A stretch of 16,583 nt of DNA from assembly GCA_947305445.1 (NCBI GenBank), contig CAMZDU010000001.1, positions 1 through 16,583 of the forward strand, in the 5' to 3' direction. Shown here piece after piece: positions 13,406-16,583 of this stretch; position 1 is the stretch's first letter; the number at the start of each line of letters is the position of its first letter. The stretch comes from an uncultured Selenomonadales bacterium. Its GTDB lineage: Bacteria > Bacillota > Negativicutes > Selenomonadales > Selenomonadaceae. The notes under the pieces were generated by a model. It searched no databases and was not told the origin of the DNA. It was given only the letters and a program-made list of their open reading frames with translations. The position numbers and the translations under genes were made by a program.

Positions 13406-14800
13406 ATGAGTTATTATTTCGTATCAATCGGCGGCACGGGCGCGAAGGTTATGGAGTCGCTGACGCATCTTTGCATTGCCGGCTTGTTGCCGAGTGACGA
13501 GCGAGTTTATATCGCGGCGATTGATCCCGACGTCGGTAACGGCAACTTGGAGCGCACGTCCACCGCGCTGAACAATTTCGCGGAGTTTCAAAATTTTTCC
13601 GTGGGCAACGACACGCCGCTGTTTAAAAATAAAATTTCCATTGTGCGACCGTTCCCTTGGAATCCGACCGGCCACGACAAGACGCTTGACGATTTGACGG
13701 AATTTCATCATCACAGAGGCACGCCCGTCGGCAAACTCTACGAAGTGCTTTACACGCGGCGCGAACGCTCGACGACGCTGAACGAAGGTTTTCGCGGGCA
13801 CCCTTCAATCGGCGCGGCGGTGCTTGCCAAAAATTTCGACGACCGCACGAACACCACGACGTTGACTGCGCAGATTGAAAAAACTATCGGCGAGGGCGAC
13901 TCCGTGAAAATTTTTCTGGCAGGCTCGGTTTTCGGCGGAACGGGCGCGGCGGGCTTGCCGACCGTGGCTCGACTTTTGCGCAACAATCTGGTCGATTACG
14001 CCGGCAGAATTTCAATCGGCGGCGTGTTGATTTTGCCGTACTTCAGTTTCACGCCGACCGACGTCAAAGACGAATTGTTTGCCCGCAGTGAAAATTTTCT
14101 GCCGAACACAAAGGCGGCGTTAAAGTATTACGCGGAGCGGGAAAATCTTTTCGACGCGACGTATTTTATCGGCGATTCGGTTATGACGCCCGTCGGGGAA
14201 TTCAGCGTAGGCTCCGCCAATCAGCGCAACGAAGCTCACGTCGTCGAACTTTATGCGGCGTTGGCGGCGGTTGACTTCTTCGCTCGACCGATTAACGCGC
14301 CGAAAATTTTTAAGTACATCTGCCACCACGAACGCGACAAATTTTCGTGGAGCGACTTTCCCGCGTCGAGTGAACGTTTCGTGCAATTCGCCAGATTTAT
14401 TTTTGCTTACGTGCATTTAGTCAAGCCGGTGCTGGCGGATTTGGTTTCGGGCAATGAGCGGGCTTACAAGTATCCGTGGTTTGTCGACCTGCTTGACGGC
14501 GTGAAGGTAACCGAGCCGGACGTTGTGAACTTCAACTTTTACGTTGAGGCCTTCGCGGCGTGGCTGAAGCAAATCGAAACTTTGAACGGCCGCGAAATTT
14601 TTTTGATCGATTCGTCAATGTTCGAGACGAATCCGGCGCGGCTGGTCGACAAAAAACTTTTCGCGACACTCGACGGCCTAAACAGCGCGTTGACGTTGCA
14701 CGAGGTGTGGTATCGCCTTACGGAGCCGTTCAAACTCGATACGACCGTTCGCGGCTTCGGCAGGTTCCTTCGTCGGCTCTACGACTGTTGCGCGGCTTAG
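13406..14800 (+). CDS. Tubulin/FtsZ-superfamily-like protein, unassigned
   Basis: A 464-residue soluble protein with two hallmarks of the tubulin fold. The N-terminus YYFVSIGGTGAKVMESL has a Rossmann-like G9-G-T-G12 loop, followed by AAIDPD at about 37-42. The second is AGSVFGGTGAAGLPTVARLL at about 172-191, where G177-G-T-G180-A-A-G matches the tubulin/FtsZ GGTG(S/T/A)G phosphate loop. This resembles the poorly known bacterial tubulin-like group (PF13809-type) rather than FtsZ or TubZ. It could bind GTP and polymerise; no conserved T7 catalytic loop was recognised, so hydrolysis is uncertain. There is no membrane segment. GGAGG (13390-13394) precedes the ATG at 13406 by 11 bases, and a strong terminator follows the stop. 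It is the last gene of a two-gene unit with the LCP gene. The fold call is fairly secure; the role is unknown. Confidence 0.72.
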   Translation: MSYYFVSIGGTGAKVMESLTHLCIAGLLPSDERVYIAAIDPDVGNGNLERTSTALNNFAEFQNFSVGNDTPLFKNKISIVRPFPWNPTGHDKTLDDLTEFHHHRGTPVGKLYEVLYTRRERSTTLNEGFRGHPSIGAAVLAKNFDDRTNTTTLTAQIEKTIGEGDSVKIFLAGSVFGGTGAAGLPTVARLLRNNLVDYAGRISIGGVLILPYFSFTPTDVKDELFARSENFLPNTKAALKYYAERENLFDATYFIGDSVMTPVGEFSVGSANQRNEAHVVELYAALAAVDFFARPINAPKIFKYICHHERDKFSWSDFPASSERFVQFARFIFAYVHLVKPVLADLVSGNERAYKYPWFVDLLDGVKVTEPDVVNFNFYVEAFAAWLKQIETLNGREIFLIDSSMFETNPARLVDKKLFATLDGLNSALTLHEVWYRLTEPFKLDTTVRGFGRFLRRLYDCCAA

Positions 14801-14834
14801 TTATTCGTTGTGAGTATAGTTGAAAAAAAATATC

Positions 14835-14867
14835 CTCCGTCGACGATTGCGGCGGAGTTTTTTTTTT
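14835..14867. terminator. Intrinsic terminator after the tubulin-like gene
   Basis: CTCCGTCG (14835-14842), seven-base loop, CGGCGGAG (14850-14857), one G-U pair, then ten Ts. A run of eight As precedes the stem, so it can also work on the minus strand. It separates the LCP/tubulin-like unit from the ABC ATPase gene. Confidence 0.9.
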
Positions 14868-14903
14868 GTTATCATTGCGTAAAATTTGTAAGGAGAAATT
14901 TTT

Positions 14904-15614
14904 ATGGCGAACGTCGTCACGATTACGGGCGTTAAGAAACTCTATCACATGGGTTCGGAAACGGTTGCCGCACTAAACGGCGTGGACTTGAAAATTGACG
15001 CGGGCGAGTTCGTCGCGCTTATGGGGCCTTCCGGCTCCGGCAAATCGACGTTGATGAATATCCTCGGCTGTTTGGATCGACCGACCGTCGGTTCTTATAA
15101 ATTGCTCGGCCAAGAAGTCAGCGGGCTTTCCGATGACGCGCTGGCTCGCATCCGCAACAAGACAATCGGTTTCGTCTTCCAAAATTTCAATCTGTTGCCG
15201 AAGCTGACAAGTTTGGAGAACGTCGCATTGCCGGCCGTTTACGCGGGTCTTGATTCAAAGGAGCGGCTCGCCTTGGCAACGGAGGCTTTAAAAAAAGTTT
15301 CGCTCTTCGACCGCGCCGAACACCTGCCAACGGAATTGTCCGGCGGTCAGCGTCAACGTGTGGCAATCGCCCGCGCAATAGCGATGAAGCCGGCAATCAT
15401 TCTGGCCGACGAGCCGACGGGCAATCTCGACACGAAATCGACCGGCGAAATTATGGAGATATTCCGCGAACTGCACGCCGCCGGCTCGACGATAATTCTT
15501 GTCACGCATGAACCCGACATTGCTCAGGCCGCCGACCGTCAAATTCTCGTCAAGGACGGGCAAATCACCATGGATATTTCCAAAGGCTCAAGCGAAGTTA
15601 TCGACATTGTTTAG
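14904..15614 (+). CDS. ABC transporter ATP-binding protein, MacB/LolD type
   Basis: A 236-residue cytoplasmic ATPase of the MacB/LolD/FtsE branch, which powers mechanotransmission or lipoprotein/antimicrobial export rather than ordinary import. All nucleotide-binding motifs are present: Walker A GPSGSGKST (41-49), Q-loop Q93, signature LSGGQ (145-149), Walker B IILADE (165-170), D-loop NLDT (174-177) and H-loop H202. The start ATG 14904 follows AAGGAG (14890-14895). The usual FtsX/MacB-type permease is absent on both sides: the tubulin-like gene ends upstream behind a terminator, and a glycosyltransferase starts 11 bases downstream. The permease may lie beyond the window or elsewhere. No convincing promoter was found in the short gap upstream. 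The class is sure; the substrate is unknown. Confidence 0.93.
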   Translation: MANVVTITGVKKLYHMGSETVAALNGVDLKIDAGEFVALMGPSGSGKSTLMNILGCLDRPTVGSYKLLGQEVSGLSDDALARIRNKTIGFVFQNFNLLPKLTSLENVALPAVYAGLDSKERLALATEALKKVSLFDRAEHLPTELSGGQRQRVAIARAIAMKPAIILADEPTGNLDTKSTGEIMEIFRELHAAGSTIILVTHEPDIAQAADRQILVKDGQITMDISKGSSEVIDIV

Positions 15615-15625
15615 GAGGATTTTTC

Positions 15626-16237
15626 ATGGCCGCACCAAAAATTTCCGTGATAATTCCAATGTACAACCGCAAGCACTATATAGCGCAAGCGATTGACAGC
15701 GTGCTCGGTCAAACGTTTCAAGATTTTGAACTCATCGTGCGCGACGACGGCTCGACCGACGGCTCCGCAGATTTCGTCGCGGAAAGATACGCTACTGAAA
15801 TTTCTTCTGGCAAAATAAAGCTCCGCCGCAATGAAAAAAATATCGGCGAATTCCCGACCGATAACCGAATGTTGCGCGAGGCGACGGGCAAATATATCAT
15901 GATTCTGCACAGCGACGATATGTATCTGCCGAACGCGCTGGAACACATGCATGCGGTCGCCGAACATTTTCAAGCCGATGTTGTGCACTCCACCGTTCAT
16001 TTAGGCACACCTCCCGACGGTGTCATAAAAAAGGGCACGCCGTTGCGAATTGTATATCACGACAAAAACCGTGTCGACAAGGTGACTGTAATGTCCGATA
16101 ATCTTTTAGATCGATTCAATGAACGGGTGAACGGCGGAACTTTTGTAGATATTCAATACAATATATTACGGCGGGAATTTTTAGCGGAGAATGATGTGCG
16201 CTTTGAATCGTTCACCGGTAACGGATTTTTTTTGTAA
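15626..16237 (+). CDS. Family 2 glycosyltransferase, frameshifted (N-terminal domain)
   Basis: This frame gives 203 residues of a GT-A fold, inverting glycosyltransferase of family 2, which adds sugars to a surface polysaccharide or protein from a nucleotide sugar. Motifs are SVIIPMYNR (7-15), VRDDGSTDGS (38-47) and the metal-binding HSDD (95-98). AGGAGG overlaps the stop of the ABC ATPase gene, so the two are coupled. The frame ends at TAA (16235-16237) directly after a run of eight Ts (16226-16233). The same protein evidently continues in the -1 frame to the window end, so one T is missing, or the ribosome or polymerase slips. Truncated at FTGNGFF, it would lack its C-terminal region and may be inactive. 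Confidence 0.88.
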   Translation: MAAPKISVIIPMYNRKHYIAQAIDSVLGQTFQDFELIVRDDGSTDGSADFVAERYATEISSGKIKLRRNEKNIGEFPTDNRMLREATGKYIMILHSDDMYLPNALEHMHAVAEHFQADVVHSTVHLGTPPDGVIKKGTPLRIVYHDKNRVDKVTVMSDNLLDRFNERVNGGTFVDIQYNILRREFLAENDVRFESFTGNGFFL

Positions 16238-16583
16238 AGTGTCTCATGCGTGCAAAAGTTTTCGTCAAGACGCCGCAACCGTTTTACATTTATCGTAGTT
16301 CGCCGGATTCCCAAACCTCTTCAAAATTTCCGCCTGAACGCGTGACGAAGTTTATTGAAAATCATATTTGTCAATTGCGTCGGCTTGATGAATTTTTTGC
16401 CAAGGATGAATTTTTTCGTGACAATACAGAGTTGCAATATAGGGTAAAGAGTGAGTTGCTTTTTAATAACGATCGCTATCGATTTCTCAGAAACGATGTT
16501 TACAAAGACGGTATCACGCCCGAATTGCACCGCGCCGTTGAAGAGGCGTTCAAAAAATATTTTGGAGCAGACGCCGTGTATCC
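16234..16583 (+). pseudogene. C-terminal part of the glycosyltransferase, shifted frame, runs off the window
   Basis: From GTA at 16234 a long open frame codes VKCLMRAKVFVKTPQPFYIY, then RSSPDSQTSSKFPPERVT, FIENHICQLRRLDEFF and further helical sequence to the last base, with no stop. It directly continues the broken glycosyltransferase one frame over. TPQPFYIYR(S/N)SPDS is the sort of stretch found towards the end of such family 2 enzymes. The ATG at 16246 has no ribosome binding site, so it is not a separate gene. One extra T in the homopolymer would join the two pieces. Confidence 0.8.

Noticed and set aside
14866..14885. TTGTTA with TAAAAT as a promoter for the ABC ATPase gene
   Set aside because: The spacer is only eight bases and the start would fall on the ribosome binding site.

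Overview
The window looks like a chromosomal piece from a flagellated, anaerobic Firmicute of the class Negativicutes (Selenomonas or Anaerovibrio-like). This is inferred from gene content: a rubredoxin-first rubrerythrin, FlgE and a stand-alone FlhB-tail protein, an Asp23/AmaP/DUF2273 envelope cluster next to nusB, heterodimeric B12-dependent methylmalonyl-CoA mutase (succinate/propionate metabolism), an LCP cell-wall ligase and a DUF6033-like protein. No 16S gene or species marker is present, so the assignment rests on protein character only.

Layout. 1-658 is on the minus strand: the 5' half of tRNA-Ser(CGA), cut by the window edge, then rubrerythrin, each with a recognisable promoter. 659-1020 holds a decayed C-terminal piece of a DJ-1/PfpI-family gene. 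1021-3313 is flagellar: an 18-codon leader ORF, a small FlhB-like protein, a very good sigma-D (sigma-28) promoter match, and flgE. 3314-3966 has no intact gene. It holds a strong shared terminator, a coding-like minus-strand remnant and the frameshifted 3' end of what looks like an IS200/IS605-type tnpB ending just before the next operon. 3967-6146 is asp23, amaP, a second Asp23-like gene, a DUF2273 gene and nusB, all plus strand. 6212-7061 is a DUF6033-like gene with its own strong promoter and a terminator before it. 7219-11860 is the mutAB operon. mutA carries an in-frame amber stop inside a short cluster of abnormal codons, while the reading frame continues intact beyond it. 11863-14867 is a two-gene unit, an LCP protein with a 39-bp tandem-repeat tail and a small tubulin/FtsZ-superfamily protein, bounded by its own promoter and terminator. 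14904-16583 is a MacB/LolD-type ABC ATPase followed closely by a family 2 glycosyltransferase, frameshifted at a run of eight Ts and running off the window.

How the genes fit together. MutA and MutB would form the mutase interconverting succinyl-CoA and methylmalonyl-CoA. The Asp23/AmaP/DUF2273 set is a membrane-anchored envelope-stress module. The LCP protein links glycopolymers to the wall, and its co-transcription with a tubulin-like protein is the most unusual arrangement here. Two otherwise intact genes (mutA and the glycosyltransferase) are interrupted. Sequencing or assembly error must be excluded before reading biology into either.
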